Position numbers and translations under genes: made by a program. A stretch of DNA of 64,000 bases from Pyronema omphalodes (taxonomy: Eukaryota; Ascomycota; Pezizomycetes; Pezizales; Pyronemataceae), in assembly GCA_024516155.1 (NCBI GenBank), contig JAJJXM010000047.1:62001-126000 (forward strand). Direction: 5' to 3'. The notes beneath the pieces are model-generated. The model made no database searches and was not told where the DNA came from. It worked only from the letters and a program-made list of their open reading frames with translations. Below, piece by piece: positions 24,568 through 36,613 of the stretch (positions within the stretch are counted from its first letter, which is position 1; each line of letters starts with the position of its first letter).

Positions 24568-25245
24568 ATGGCTTCCGAAGCCACTGGTCGCCGCAACATC
24601 ACCAGCCTGAGCCCGCGCGGAATAGCTGAAACCTCGCCAAACCGAATGACAAGCAAAGAAGGAAATCAAGAGTTTCGACGCCGACTCTCGCCAACTCCCG
24701 AAAAAGACCAGCCTCAGCCGAGACCCATATCTCCCCGCGCCATTGCAGGGGAGCCTTGGCGTTATGAAGGACTACGCAGAAAGCTCTTTATTGCAGAGAA
24801 GCCGCAGTATGATGCGGCCTCCAATGGGAAATTCCTTAATGGCCTTCGTGAACCCGGTAAAGAGAGTCCCGCCAAGAATGACCCCTTGAAGCTGGATCTT
24901 CAGAAGAAAAACCCTGCCAACGAAAGTTACAATAAAAACCAAAAATCGATTTCCATCAACATGACACCACCGCGGCCACAAACAGACGATAAACTTACAG
25001 CTCCAAATGATAAGAATGCCAATCTTCTCCAGGTTAATATCTTCTGGAAAATGATGTTCTATGTTGAGGTCTTTATCGCTATTATGATTATTGGAGTGGT
25101 GCTCAACATTTTCCTGCCTTGGATTGTCATCTACTTTATGGTTCTGTCAGCCATGTCTATGCTTGGAATGGCCACGGCGACCTTTTGGAACCAATTCTCT
25201 GATTCTAAACTTGCAGTCCCCAACGTTATCAGAGGCGAACACTGA
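24568..25245 (+). CDS. hypothetical membrane protein with two C-terminal spans, 225 aa
   Basis: Single exon. Residues 1-155 are hydrophilic, rich in Ser, Pro, Arg and Lys, with repeated SPR motifs (LSPRG, SPRAI). Two hydrophobic stretches follow at about 162-184 and 185-206, separated by a Pro-Trp turn, giving a hairpin-like or double-span membrane anchor, and a short 20-residue tail. There is no N-terminal signal, so the long N-terminus is probably cytosolic and the protein tail-anchored or reticulon-like in topology. The membrane is not predictable. Family unknown. Confidence 0.68.
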   Translation: MASEATGRRNITSLSPRGIAETSPNRMTSKEGNQEFRRRLSPTPEKDQPQPRPISPRAIAGEPWRYEGLRRKLFIAEKPQYDAASNGKFLNGLREPGKESPAKNDPLKLDLQKKNPANESYNKNQKSISINMTPPRPQTDDKLTAPNDKNANLLQVNIFWKMMFYVEVFIAIMIIGVVLNIFLPWIVIYFMVLSAMSMLGMATATFWNQFSDSKLAVPNVIRGEH

Positions 25246-25976
25246 TGCAAAGAAAGAGAACCGATGGTTCTATTATCAGTCTTTGCTTTCTACCTACTGG
25301 GACAGGCTATTTGGAATACTAGCGATACTTAACTGTTCTTATTTCTTACATTATATACTCTTGCTTTTCAACAGATATCTGTATTTAAGCAACGCTTTAT
25401 GTATCCAGAACAAAATAGATTTGAGATACGTACAAAGCCACAACATACAAAGTGCCTTTTATATTACCGCAAAAGACCAAAGTGAATAGCTTAATTCTAC
25501 AACATTCGAGAATTTTACACACAAAATTAGAGCAAGTTTCCCTGTAATAGTGTGGAGCGGTTTATCATGGCCGACATTACCAGAGAAGGAAGCACAAGCT
25601 GCAACTGTCAGAGGCAGATATGCGGTGGGCCCGCCATGATATCCAGTACTGTCTTGTACATGTATCACCAGGCACGCTAACTACAGGTGGAAGAACGAGG
25701 GCTCCATCACCTCCTACTGCACCCTATCTGATAGAAAAACTTTTCCTTGTCGGAGATTGACGCGCTCCGGACTGATTCAATCGGCTCCTTCCAGGAATAT
25801 TCCTGTGGATCGAGAGACTCTTACAACATTGGACCCGGCTTTTAACCAATTAGGGTAGGGATTAACAATTCTTTCTAATATTCAACCTTTCCAGAGGATA
25901 TCGAACATGAAATCAATGCGCCGGGCCCTCACTGACACTTTTCTTTCTCTAGAATATATAGCTAACATCGTCAGAA
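25246..25976. other. intergenic region, no gene seen
   Basis: About 730 bp between tandem plus-strand genes. Short frames only. Confidence 0.35.
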
Positions 25977-27399
25977 ATGCACCGCTATATCGACAGAATG
26001 CCGCCGCAGAGTAACCGCAACCAATATTTGGCCGCCAACGGCGAAGCACTTTCTCCGCGCCACGGAAATAGGCATATTTCCATCACCAGCCCTCAATTTC
26101 GCCACGTTAGAAACTCACACCGGTATATTTGTACCGACGCTGACAGCCTTGCAGGTGAACAACCCTAGCCAGTCGCACGCTCTTAACTGGCGGCGTCGTA
26201 ATGGCGAATCTGAACGCGTTACGAGGGCACCAAATCAAGCTCTGAGCGAACCGCGGTCTCCAGTGAACAAGGTCGTCGTGTCGCCAACCACATCCTGGGA
26301 AGACACCGGAAATACTAGCGAGGACAGCGTATTTTATCACAGCTCAGACGATGAGCTTGAATACTCTCTGATTGCCTTGAATCCAAGCAAGCCATCTACT
26401 CACGTTAAGCTTAGAAAAAGACACGTCAATGTCATTGCTCACTGTCTCAACAAAAGCGTCGAGGAATTTGGCCGTCTACTAGAGGAAATCACTTTCTTGG
26501 ATCCAGCAACTCATCTCCAGCCCGTGGGACCCACACGTCTCACGCGTTTCCAGGGCTCCGATGTTCCCAATCCGCTCTTCTACACAACCGCTTCCAACCC
26601 TCCTAAGGAGCCTGCGACCTCGCCTGTCTGGAAACGCAGCATTTTCGCAAATGCTCCTATGGGACGTCATCCAACAGCCAAGCCATTCGACACTTTCACA
26701 AGCCGTCTAAAGTCTCTTCGTGGGGCACGTACTCATGACGATCTTTCATTCTCTGGTAAGGCCCGGATCAGTAGTTCAGTGGCCGTATACAATGTCGACT
26801 TGATGGGTGCTCTCGACTGGGACTCTTTTCAAAACACCGGAAAACAGGGTGTACCTGGTTTGAAAAAGGTTCTCGTTGTTTCTCTTGTACCCCCGGAGAC
26901 TCCATATGCATTATTGTCGGAGTATAAGACTATGGGGTGCTGGTTGATATGCGACCTTAATCGTATTGAAACTCTTGAAGTATAAACTTAAATCCTCTGG
27001 TATAACAAAAACGAAAGCTGATATTGATTTTTACAGGATTTTGAATATATGTTATGTTCTTTTGGCCATAAGGGTTTCGATACACTTATCATTAGTGGGC
27101 CTCAGGACGGGCATGAGAACCTGCAATACGGGCAACGTACTGCAAAGATCAGTCAAGAGGGTGAAGATAAGAGTAAGTATGTCTCCATCAACCAGCTACT
27201 GAATGAATCTTCGGCAATTATTGCGATTTTGGATACCACGCGCCTCAATCAGGGAATCGATTATTACTGCGACTTCTTATTCGAAGTTAGTCGCAAAGGA
27301 AAGAGTAACACTGCCCCCTCTCTCGAGCATTCTACCAGACAGGATTTCCTTCCTCGGGCCGACATTTGGGAGACAAACCTTACCCTTTCCAAGAAATAG
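25977..27399 (+). CDS. hypothetical protein, 3 exons, 438 aa
   Basis: Exons 25977-26105, 26155-26979 and 27037-27399 join in phase (1317 nt). The second intron (57 nt, GCTGAT branch) is well supported. The first (49 nt, donor GTTAGA, branch GCTGAC) is needed because the two frames differ by one. The N-terminal third is basic and disordered. From about residue 200 the sequence looks folded (KVLVVSLVPPETPYALLSEY; CWLICDLNRIETLEDFEYML), with alternating hydrophobic strands and helices suggestive of an alpha/beta domain. No motif allows naming it. Confidence 0.66.
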
Positions 27400-28080
27400 T
27401 TGGATTACAGATTACAGTCGATTCGTACCTATGGGTGCATGGATAAAATTATTGGGATACAAATAGTTTCTTTAAGTACGACAGATTTAGTTTTCTTGGT
27501 TCTTTTTGCCGTGTCATACTCACCGCTTGGGTGTTTTGTTTTTGTTGTAAAATGTTGTCACGTTTGGATATTTTCATAACACTAGTCCCATCTATATAGG
27601 ATTTTTGTTAAATAATATCCATGTCAATACCACAGAATAAATGCTGTTTACTACCTCAGGAGAAAATTTTGTTGGGCAACAGGTGGTCGAGTGACATTGT
27701 ATGCGGTAACGCCAGGCCATCACATATTCCTCATTGAGAACAAACCGTCATTCAAGACTGAATTTTTGACCCCTGGAAAATTTCTCTTTTCGCTGCATGC
27801 ACTGAATTTTTCTTTTGCACCTCTCCAACCGGCCTTCAGCTAACATTCTTCTGTCGATCACCACCTGCTGCATAGACCCGGCTGGTCACAGGGTTTTCAG
27901 TGACAATCTTGTACGACGGTCTTTACCGTCAATTACATTGTATTGTATGTTATCCATCCTACGTCCTACTTTGAAGTCGCAGACAAACTTATATACACCG
28001 GACCGCAGCTGCAGAGTCTCACCGACTGAGTTCAAACACAAACTCTACCCTCCATCGACTCGGATTTCCTCCATCTCAAC
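27400..28080. other. intergenic region, no gene seen
   Basis: About 680 bp between tandem plus-strand genes; one frame (27815-28080) looks like 5' UTR sequence of the next gene and lacks codon bias. Confidence 0.35.
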
Positions 28081-28851
28081 ATGTTTCAACCACCGAACCT
28101 CAAGGAGCGCTACAAGCAAGTCATCAAAAAACTCAAATGCTGGGGTAATTGTTCCTCGTCGTCTTTCTATTCGATTCTCGCATTTGACGTACTAACTAAA
28201 CGCTCGTAGGTTCCCGAGACGATAGCGAGATTGAGCCTAAAACCGAAACAGAAGTACCTGTTGCGAGAGAGGCCCAGATCAACACTCCACCGATTTCAAC
28301 TATTTCTCCCAGCACCGTCTCTATTACTCCTACTACTGCTACTATTGTTTCGCTCCAAGCGCCTGTGCTGCCGGAGCCTAGCGGTAGCATTGTGGATACA
28401 GAAGAATGGGGGGCGGCGGCCATGCCAAAACCAATGACCACACCCGTAATGCCCTCAAATATCGGCTCTCCTTCATCTCGCACGACTGCAGCGTCTCGCG
28501 CCACCGCAGCTTCCCGTCGACTCAGTACGGATCCGACACTTCGCTTCCACGAGATAGCTAGAAGCTTGAAAGACTACACCTCTGCCCAGAGCTTTTCCGA
28601 GGTACGCTCTCACCAAAATCCGGTCAAGAAACTAGAAGGAGGGTGTGTTGCCGAGTTGGGTTTGTCGATTCACATTGTGCGGGAAAACGACGAACCGGTA
28701 CGCAGCACGCTCCGAAGGTTCTAATATTGTGGTTTTACAAAGATAAATGCTAATTATAACTCCCCTGTCTCCGGATTAGGCTTCAATGGCGAATGATGCG
28801 TCGGCTAAGAATACTGCTGCTTCCACATTACCACCTCGGCCTACAAAATAG
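28081..28851 (+). CDS. hypothetical Ser/Thr/Pro-rich protein, 3 exons, 207 aa
   Basis: Exon 1 is 28081-28144 (basic N-terminus, MFQPPNLKERYKQVIKKLK). The 65-nt intron has an ACTAAC branch site. Exon 2 runs 28210-28697, followed by an 82-nt intron (donor GTACGC, branch GCTAAT) and exon 3 at 28780-28851. Without the second intron the frame would stop at 28724 and give a 192-aa form. I prefer the spliced form because the last exon gives a natural Ala/Ser/Pro tail, with phases matching exactly. The centre is Thr/Ser/Pro-rich and disordered, with several S-P and T-P sites. Function unknown. Confidence 0.6.
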
Positions 28852-29526
28852 ATTGCAACTGCAGATTCTGCGGACCCCGCAGCAACGGTTACATATCCGA
28901 AAAAGCGGGACATGGTGTACAATCTTTACCTTGTACCGGCATACTACTACTTTCCTATATTGGCACATTTCAAACGGTTCCCATATGGCGTACAACATTT
29001 GGTTATTTCAAGGGCGGAATCACAACGGGCTGTCTTTGTTGTATGAGTCGTACATCTTCCGAATCTTTTCATAAAAGTTTTCCTTAACATTCTCTTCTCC
29101 TTAGAAATATCTTTAATTTTTCCATAGATAATTGTGCTGTTTTTCCAAATCCGAGCTCGATTTCCCCATCCTGCTTTTGACCCTTGTGAAACCGTGATCT
29201 GCCACGTTTAGCCCGATATATTAGAATAGAACCAATAATCATCAACTAGGCTTACGGCAGTTGGCTAGGTCATTATTGAACCGAACGTCCTGCCTCGATA
29301 TGCGTTGCATGACTGCCCGGGGATTATCGAGTAACGAAAAATCAGACACAGCATGAGACCTGGGCTAATCACGGGAAGGACTCCGGAATTTTCATTATAT
29401 TAAGAAACTGCACTCCTCGGTACGCAGCACCCCTCTCTAAACAGTAAATTTGGAAATGGACCCGTAATCCTCTAACATCCTAGAACCCACGTAGCATCAA
29501 CTATAAACAATATCTTAGGCCACATT
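28852..29526. other. convergent intergenic region
   Basis: About 675 bp between two convergent genes; nothing recognised. Confidence 0.35.
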
Positions 29527-30096
29527 TCAAGCTCCCTCAGCCATATCCTTTTCCGTACGAAATTCATCCAACTTATTCAAAAGATGGTTCTGCTCTTCTA
29601 AAGCTTCCTGCAACTGATTCATCAAAGTCTTTATCATCACATCTTTCTCCTTTAACTCGTTTGAGTACTCGACTTCCATTTTCTTTCTTCCCATGATCAA
29701 CTTTTCAAGATCGTCCAATGCTTTGGCTGCAATAGTAGCCGTCTGCATCTCGCGCATTGAATATAGCCTTTGAGAACGGCCTATCATCTTCTCAAACAGC
29801 CATTGGTAGCGACGACTTGGAACTCCATCTGCATCGATCATCTTGAACTCCACTAGATCCCTCGCGTACATCTTGTATAGGCTAGCGACTGCATCAGGGG
29901 TCATAATGTCGTTGTTCTGAATCTGGAGCTTGGATGTAGCTGGTGCCTTAAGGGGGTTGGCGGATGTCTTTCCGCAGTCGAGTTTAGGAGAGGACGAGGG
30001 AGAGCATTCTCCGGATGAACCAGTCATTGGAGAAGGTTGCGGGAAGCCATTAACCGGCATAGAGTAGGTAGCAGCGGTACTTTCGGTTGTAGACAT
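29527..30096 (-). CDS. hypothetical coiled-coil protein, 189 aa
   Basis: I choose ATG 30096 (MSTTESTAATYS); the frame stays open upstream to 30282, but that part reads like 5' UTR. The first ~70 residues are Ser/Pro-rich. A conserved-looking helix follows (LYKMYARDLVEFKMID), then W-L-F-E-K, then a long charged helix from about residue 115 to the end with a clear heptad pattern (MIKTLMNQLQEALEEQ), which suggests dimerisation. It could be a structural or adaptor protein. Family not recognised. Confidence 0.65.
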   Translation of the reverse strand: MSTTESTAATYSMPVNGFPQPSPMTGSSGECSPSSSPKLDCGKTSANPLKAPATSKLQIQNNDIMTPDAVASLYKMYARDLVEFKMIDADGVPSRRYQWLFEKMIGRSQRLYSMREMQTATIAAKALDDLEKLIMGRKKMEVEYSNELKEKDVMIKTLMNQLQEALEEQNHLLNKLDEFRTEKDMAEGA

Positions 30097-30999
30097 ACTG
30101 AAGTGGAGCTGGAATGAGGTATCGAACGAAATGTTGGACAAGGAGAAGCTGGCCGATACGGGAGAAAGGGTGTGAAATGGGGTTATACGCGGGTTGGACT
30201 GGGGAGAACGTTTAATGCCCTTCCATGATCGTTCTAAACAGATTGCAACTGTCTCATAATGTAAGGGCAGCTTTTTGTGCATCGAGGCTCCAGGGCGGCG
30301 TATTAGGAACCAATGCGATGCCGGTGTGGCTCGTAAGCGGGTCTATGCATGGCGTTGAGGCGAGTACACATCAATATATAGAAAAGTGAAGTACAGAAAC
30401 AAGGAGGGATTTTTATGAACTGTAACTCATGAATTATAAGTCGATGAGGTGAGCTTTAAGGCGAAGTTTCAGTAATCGGTTTCTATGTGATCACTGATGT
30501 CGTCACCTCCGCGACGCGACGCTGGAACCAATATAACGCGAGCTTTCCCAATTTGCGTTAGATATTCTTTGGTGCAGCCGAGCGACACCAACCCTGGTTA
30601 ATCGTTATTTATAGGATCAGGCGCGCCGCACGCGGAACATTGTCGATCGCAAGAGCGACTGCAAATATATAGCCCGGTGAGAGTCATGTTGTGTATTCAA
30701 CATTTATCATTTAACTGCAGTTCTAAAGCTACACATTTCTAAACTTCCGAGTTGTTCAATAGTATTTGATAACTAGAAACTCTTAAGGGGCAGAACATCG
30801 AAAGAACGGTACTCATAGAGACTATCAACAACATGATTATATAGTAAAAAATAACAACTAGAAATATAAAGACAGCCGCGGTAGCATGGTGGTACGATCG
30901 AACTGAACCCTTCCAACATGCACGGACTATGTCGCTTAAGACGTGCGTTCTTCGTTTGACATCTCTTACATCCACCGGATACCAAGACCTCATCTCACA
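30097..30999. promoter_or_regulatory. divergent intergenic region
   Basis: 900-bp shared upstream region of two divergent genes. Contains GC-rich palindromic bits near 30625-30650 (GCGCGCC, GATCGC) within AT-rich DNA, but no motif that I can assign. Confidence 0.35.
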
Positions 31000-32462
31000 A
31001 TGACCACACCAATCACCATAGCGAAGAGAGCTCCAAACACCGCGGCCGCTGCATCACCAGGTAGGTCAGTTTCGGCGAACCATGTCTCTGCGAACAGGCC
31101 CACAGACTATGAGTCTTCCTCCCCCAAGCCTCGAAATAGTAGTATTGGTGTGCCGGGTAGATCTCCAAACAAATGGCGTCCACACAATACATCTCTAGGC
31201 ATCGATAGCCCTCTAAAGTCAAAGGAGAACGTCGGTACAGACCCTGTTGCGGCCTGGAAGACTGATTTGCCTACGCGAATGAGAAAACCTCCGCCCAAAT
31301 TTGCTGCAGATAATGGTACTACCAGTAAGTACTCGTCTGAAACATTCAACAATGTCATGGACCGACTAAATTTTCTATAGATGCTCCACCTCCAAAGAAC
31401 ACTACATCTGCAGTTCCCCCATTACCTGATCAGCGGAAGTTCGTTTTCCCACCTCGGCCGGTTCCAAATACGGAATCACAAATTCCAGTATTGGCTCGGT
31501 CTACAATCCGACTAGTCGCCGACGAAGATGAATCGCCACCGCAAAGCTTAATCGGAACTATCGAAAACGCACCTTCTCACAATGGAGCCAAATCAGACCC
31601 TCTACTAATTAATCCCAAGCTACGAGCTCTGAAACAGGATAAGATGTCGGTTACTCAGAATACCGAGTATTTGGCACCACAGGTCATGTTACCAGCTGCT
31701 CGAAGAGTTCCTTCAAACGAGCCAATCACTGCAGTAGTGCCCGAAACAGCTTCATCAATAGTCACACCATGCTCTTCTAGTGCATCCTCAGTTGTTGATA
31801 AATCCTTGCAGAATTACCTCGCCGGCGCGGATCAGGGTACTGCCCGAAGACGCGGACCGGTTAAGCGCATTACACATCAACGTACGGATTCCATGGTATC
31901 GGTAGCCAGTGTGAGCAGTATGTCTAGCAGCATTCACGGATCTAATCTTCCTCAATGGGACCAGTTCGACACTCTACCTCGTGAACAAGACGCATACACT
32001 TCTTTTCCAAAGTATCAATCCAATAGTACACGCTCATCCGGTATCATGAGAATGGGCGCAAAGATCATAGGCGAGGATTCAAAAAATGGATTGACTGGCA
32101 TTAGGGGTTTCTTTTCCCGGGTGTGGACGCGAAAGGGAAGTAGCGACTCTCAATATCGACCCAGCTCACTACAACGCTCTAGTTCTGTGGTAGATGTACC
32201 AGAACAAGCCACATACGCAACTTCTTCTGTTGACATTCGAACGCGATCAATTCAGTCTATCGGTCCCGATAACCAAACAGGAGAGGAAAAAACAAAGCCT
32301 ATGCTGATTCCCAGTACAATGACACAGGACGTGATTGACTGTGATCAACATACGCCAACTCAACGGATTTTACAATCTCCTGTAATATCGGAAGCGCAGT
32401 TTCCACTTTACACGGACGGTGATAGTTTAACCCCCAAGACCACAAGAATCGGCTCGCGTTAA
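31000..32462 (+). CDS. hypothetical Ser/Pro-rich protein, 2 exons, 468 aa
   Basis: Exon 1 is 31000-31324 and exon 2 is 31381-32462. The 56-nt intron has the perfect donor GTAAGT and a GACTAAA branch site; the joined length is 1407 nt. The protein is almost entirely low-complexity, with many S-P/T-P and R-x-x-S sites (SPLKSKE, RRRGPVKRITHQRTDS, SSLQRSSSVVD). It resembles a highly phosphorylated, disordered regulator. A short ordered-looking block (GIRGFFSRVWTRKGSS, about residue 345) is the only candidate interaction motif. Family unknown. Confidence 0.68.
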
Positions 32463-33055
32463 ATATTCATCATTCAGGGGTGAGGCGTACTGTAACGCCT
32501 GGAAAGATTCTCTTGTTCCGTCTTGTAACTGTCATACTCAAATAGACGGGTTGATTTAATAGTTACCAAGCCGGGCTTTAGGCTATCAAGTTCATTGTTA
32601 AATAATCTTACTAGTAATTTTATGGGCTTGTATAGATAGCGATATGTTGTTTGATTAGAACTTAAAAGTCGAATTCATAGCTACCATAGACATAACTGTT
32701 TCGTAAATAAATGTTAGACACGACTTCATCTGTGAATACTTGAATCAAGAGCAGGTTGGTCAAGGGGACAATTTTATCACTTCATCGGGGATCAATCCAT
32801 CGTCGTATGTTTATCACTCGAATAAGACATGTTTTTTTTTGCAGACAAATTCCAATTTGCTACTGAACCGCTAAAGATATAATAGTGAGGTAACGCCTCA
32901 AAAAACTTGCTCGTAAACACCTGTTACAGCAAAACAAAAACAATTGAATTCAAACCCTCCAAGTTGAACAAACAAAAAACTCCTACAGGGCATCACATAA
33001 TAATAGGCTTTTCCTCACCCTCCTCCCTCCACCATCATCAAAACTGACCAATCCT
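32463..33055. other. convergent intergenic region
   Basis: About 590 bp, AT-rich, with both 3' UTRs. Nothing else recognised. Confidence 0.35.
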
Positions 33056-33634
33056 TCAATAGCGACAATCACACTTAAGAGTGTTATTACACAAATTAAA
33101 AAGCATCGTCATGGCCTTCAACACTCCTCCATCCAAAGTCTTCTCATCATCACATGCCATCCAAGCAGCGTACTGCTTTCCGAGGTCTTTGAAAAGATCG
33201 GTGCGATGCTTATCCTTGATATTCTTCAGCATCCAGCGATGCATGTCTTCTTGACATTCAAAGTCTGGCGTTGTCCGATCGTCCTCTTCTGGTTCATGGC
33301 ATTCGTATGATGAATCGTATTCGTCGCCATATTGCTCTGAATGGTTGTAATCGTGATTGTATTCCTCGGAATAGTGGTGGTAGGAATCGTGGTCGTCATA
33401 GTTGTGATAGGAAGGATTGTATTCCTCATAATTGCGATGGGAGAGATAGTCGTGATCCAGGTCCTCGGCTTCGGTCAAAGATGCAAGTCCTGCGCAAAAA
33501 CGCTTTCTAGGGGACTCCATAGAAGAAGGTTCTTCCTCGCCGGCTGAAAAATAAAAGACGCCATCGCATTCCTCCTCAAAGCTGCATTGCAAATCGTTGT
33601 CGGAAACGAATTCGTCGTAGGATCTTTTGGCCAT
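33056..33634 (-). CDS. hypothetical Tyr/His/Asp/Glu-rich protein, 192 aa
   Basis: Single exon starting at ATG 33634 (MAKRSYDEF). An SPRKR cluster near residue 42 could be a nuclear signal. Residues ~60-115 form a striking acidic stretch built of Tyr, His, Asp, Asn and Glu with irregular Y-x-x-x and H-x-Y spacing (HRNYEEYNPSYHNYDDHD). The C-terminal ~65 residues look folded (MHRWMLKNIKDKHRTDLF...) and contain four cysteines, ending CDCRY. The composition suggests metal or nucleic-acid interaction or phase separation, but there is no direct evidence. Confidence 0.6.
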   Translation of the reverse strand: MAKRSYDEFVSDNDLQCSFEEECDGVFYFSAGEEEPSSMESPRKRFCAGLASLTEAEDLDHDYLSHRNYEEYNPSYHNYDDHDSYHHYSEEYNHDYNHSEQYGDEYDSSYECHEPEEDDRTTPDFECQEDMHRWMLKNIKDKHRTDLFKDLGKQYAAWMACDDEKTLDGGVLKAMTMLFNLCNNTLKCDCRY

Positions 33635-36613
33635 CGTTGCAAAAAGTAGATATGTATCAAAAAAAAAAAAGTGTGGTCGATAGCAATAAGTAAGCTATAG
33701 CGATGAGTAGCGATATGGGTAAATTGGTTGTCGATGGTGGATTAAAAGGTGGAAATAAGTGGGGTTTTATATGCTGTAGGTGGTGTAGTTGAGGGTGAAT
33801 GGAGCCTGAAAACCCGCGTCACATGACATCACTTTTGACCACTCGGTACGCAGTTTGAGAATTAATGACGCCTGCATCTACCGTAAATTAGGTAGCCATG
33901 CGGCCAATTTGACCCTGAAATCATTACATAAAAATATTTAGCGAAGTCAACGCGACATGTCACAATGTACATGGCTCGTGGACCCCTGGATTAAGCGGAA
34001 ATAATCATCGATGTAAGCTTTCATCTTTTCTTGAGGGGTCGTAATCATCCAGTCCTATGAGTATATTGATAATACTAGCTTGATCTCCGGATGCTCCTGG
34101 TTTGTAGTCTTTTATGCTTCGGGTGTCTAACCTACCTACGAAAATCATCATCCAGTAGCATGAGAAAGACATCCCAAACATTCACCTAACCTACAAATTC
34201 TTTCTAGATTAACAGTATCAGAATGTCAATATATTCAAAAAAAAAAAAAAACCACAAGTTAAGAAAAAGACAAGTACTAGCTTTTAATTGACCGGTATTG
34301 GTCTTTGGTAAAACCCCCACTGTGTTGCTCTGGGCCCATTCGAAACGTCCGCGTCTCTGTCGTTCACAATATTTCATCCAATGATGAGCAACCGGCGATT
34401 TCCGCATACTGCCAATACACTTTTCATCAAAGCATGTAATATAATGAACCATAGCACACCACTACATCAAAACGGACACGATGTATCATTTCCGGAATAA
34501 GGCCCTGGACGATAACCCTAGCCCACATCACGTGGTAACTCGGCCTCTCATAAAAGTTGAAATTAGCTGGCAGCGTTATTGAATAAGTGGATTAGAATAA
34601 ATTAATCTTCTATATACAAATTATATCAAAGCAATTCCTGCCAAAATAATTACGAGCAAAAAATTGAGACAGTCCATGCGAGTGATCCTAGGTGACTAGC
34701 GAGCCATGTGTATGCAAGAAAGCAGCGCAGAATCCATTCACCGCAAAGAGGGACATCGCCGTTCAAATATTATGTACACAGTTATGAACTGAATAGGTAA
34801 TCACAGAAATCTGAGTCAAGTGGACCAAATACCCAGGGTTACGATGGAGATCTTCAAGTCGCTAGAAGTGGATCATAGAAGTATTCACCGTAGACTTTTT
34901 TTCACATAAATACCACCAAAGCAAACCATAAACTTTGCTCAAATGACACAATCTTCCAACTGGTGTTCAATACTAAACGCAAAAACCTGAGAATCCAAGT
35001 AGAATGCCTCTCATTTATATCTCCTTATTCCTCTATCTCGATCACAACTGCCGGAAAATTAGCATACCAAACACGTGATATATCTTAGTTTCAATACCAC
35101 ACGAAACTAACCTCAAAGTAGCACAATCACACCACTCTACCTTTCAAAACAAAATCTAAATAATCAGGGCGGCCGGGGGGGGGGGGGGGGGGTGATACAT
35201 CCCGGCGTCCGGCACCCCCGCCTTCCACCCTTAGCAGTTCTGGAAGCCTGCCGCGACCGTACTACATACAAAACAGCCGCAATAGCCAATTACACTAATT
35301 CATCTTACTACAATCCACTAATTCCTAGAGGATAACAATATCCAACTAGTCGAATTTACGCGCGGCCTCTGCGGCATGGTTTAGCAGCCGAAACTCTCAA
35401 AACAGGCCAGGCCCTACATTCATTATAGCCACAGTTTACTTTTGTTTTATTAATTTTTCCCGTATCATTCTAACATTTGTCTATACCTAGCAAGGCATAG
35501 ATCAAGCAAGCATGTCAACTTATTCTGAACACAAGGTAAACTTTCTTCAGGACGGCCTCTGGTAACCAAGCGACACCTGTAGGAGCAACACGAGATTTGA
35601 ACCTGCAGAGGTTTCTCGACAGGCCTTTCTATAAATTCAATTACCCCTTCATTATAAATATCATTCTCAAAGCTAGGACAAAGAGGGATATAGTTAACTA
35701 GGCCAGGATGACATCTTTCCTTCCCCGATATTATCTTTCCTATGCGCTTTCATTTGTCAAGCTTGGAGAGCTTCTTAAAAAGCACAGAGCCAAGGTTGTT
35801 TTTTATATGGACGACAGAGGATATACGACGCTGTTTCAGTTCTTAAGTATGGCAAAGTGGGAGTTGAGGGGTGTGTTATGGCTTGGTGAAGATGTTACTA
35901 TGGAATGGTGCTAGTGTCGTTGGAATATATGGGGAAGAGAATTTAGCGAAAGGCCTTGCTATGGTGAGCAAAAATACGGCCTCTTTGATTCACGAATACA
36001 ATGGTTTGATGGTAGCAATCGCGCTTTATTGGGTTATCCGTAATATGCTTTGTTGTGAATGGGAACAACTAGCTGGAGTAGAGCTCGGGATTTGAATCCG
36101 AGTCATGACTGGTAGTTGACTCTTTTGAAGAGAACTTTGAATTGCTGATTTTCTTTGGTGTTTCGCATATCTGATTTTTCTTATTTGCAAAGTTTCACTT
36201 TGTATTATTCGAATCACTGGTGAGGTGCCCGCTCTATCCTCCTGAAGTAGTCACTGTAACACTGATGATCCTTGAGCTTGGAGGGTGACACATAAGACAT
36301 CATTTTAGTGTGAACAAATCAAAACAATGATTTCTTTATGATTTGTTTCCTCGGGAGTATGAATAACTCAACGGCCAAAATGCTCGCGAACAATGCAACA
36401 TCCAACTACAGATATCAGAGAAACATAAGACTATTTGTACATTTACTTCTTCCTTACTTTTTGCAGTCCAGTCCGGCTACATTGATTCCTCGTCTGTTTT
36501 GTTAAATAGCGGCTCGTCAGAGCGGCTATTTCAATAGCGCAACAGGTGCGTTCAGAATACTCTTGTGTAAATCGTCCGCCAATCCGAAACGGCTATCTGA
36601 CATACACAAAATC
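33635..36613. other. 3-kb AT-rich gene-free region with an 18-base poly-G run
   Basis: No frame shows coding character. A run of 18 G occupies 35175-35192 in otherwise AT-rich DNA. Short plus-strand frames at 35708-36095 overlap each other and have no start context. Two isolated B-box-like sequences are present (about 35600 and 36085) without a complete tRNA fold. An imperfect inverted repeat (arms about 12 bp, AAATAGC and GCTATTT outer ends) sits at 36504-36531, 80 bp beyond the stop of the next minus-strand gene. Confidence 0.45.

Noticed and set aside
35595..35630. B-box-like GGTTCAAATCT on the minus strand, suggestive of a tRNA
   Set aside because: No 5' acceptor or D-arm partner and a mismatched T-stem; no complete cloverleaf.
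36080..36105. Second tRNA-like segment with GGATTTGAATCC
   Set aside because: A 7-base loop with a stem can be drawn, but no T-arm or acceptor closes around it. Treated as chance or a relic.
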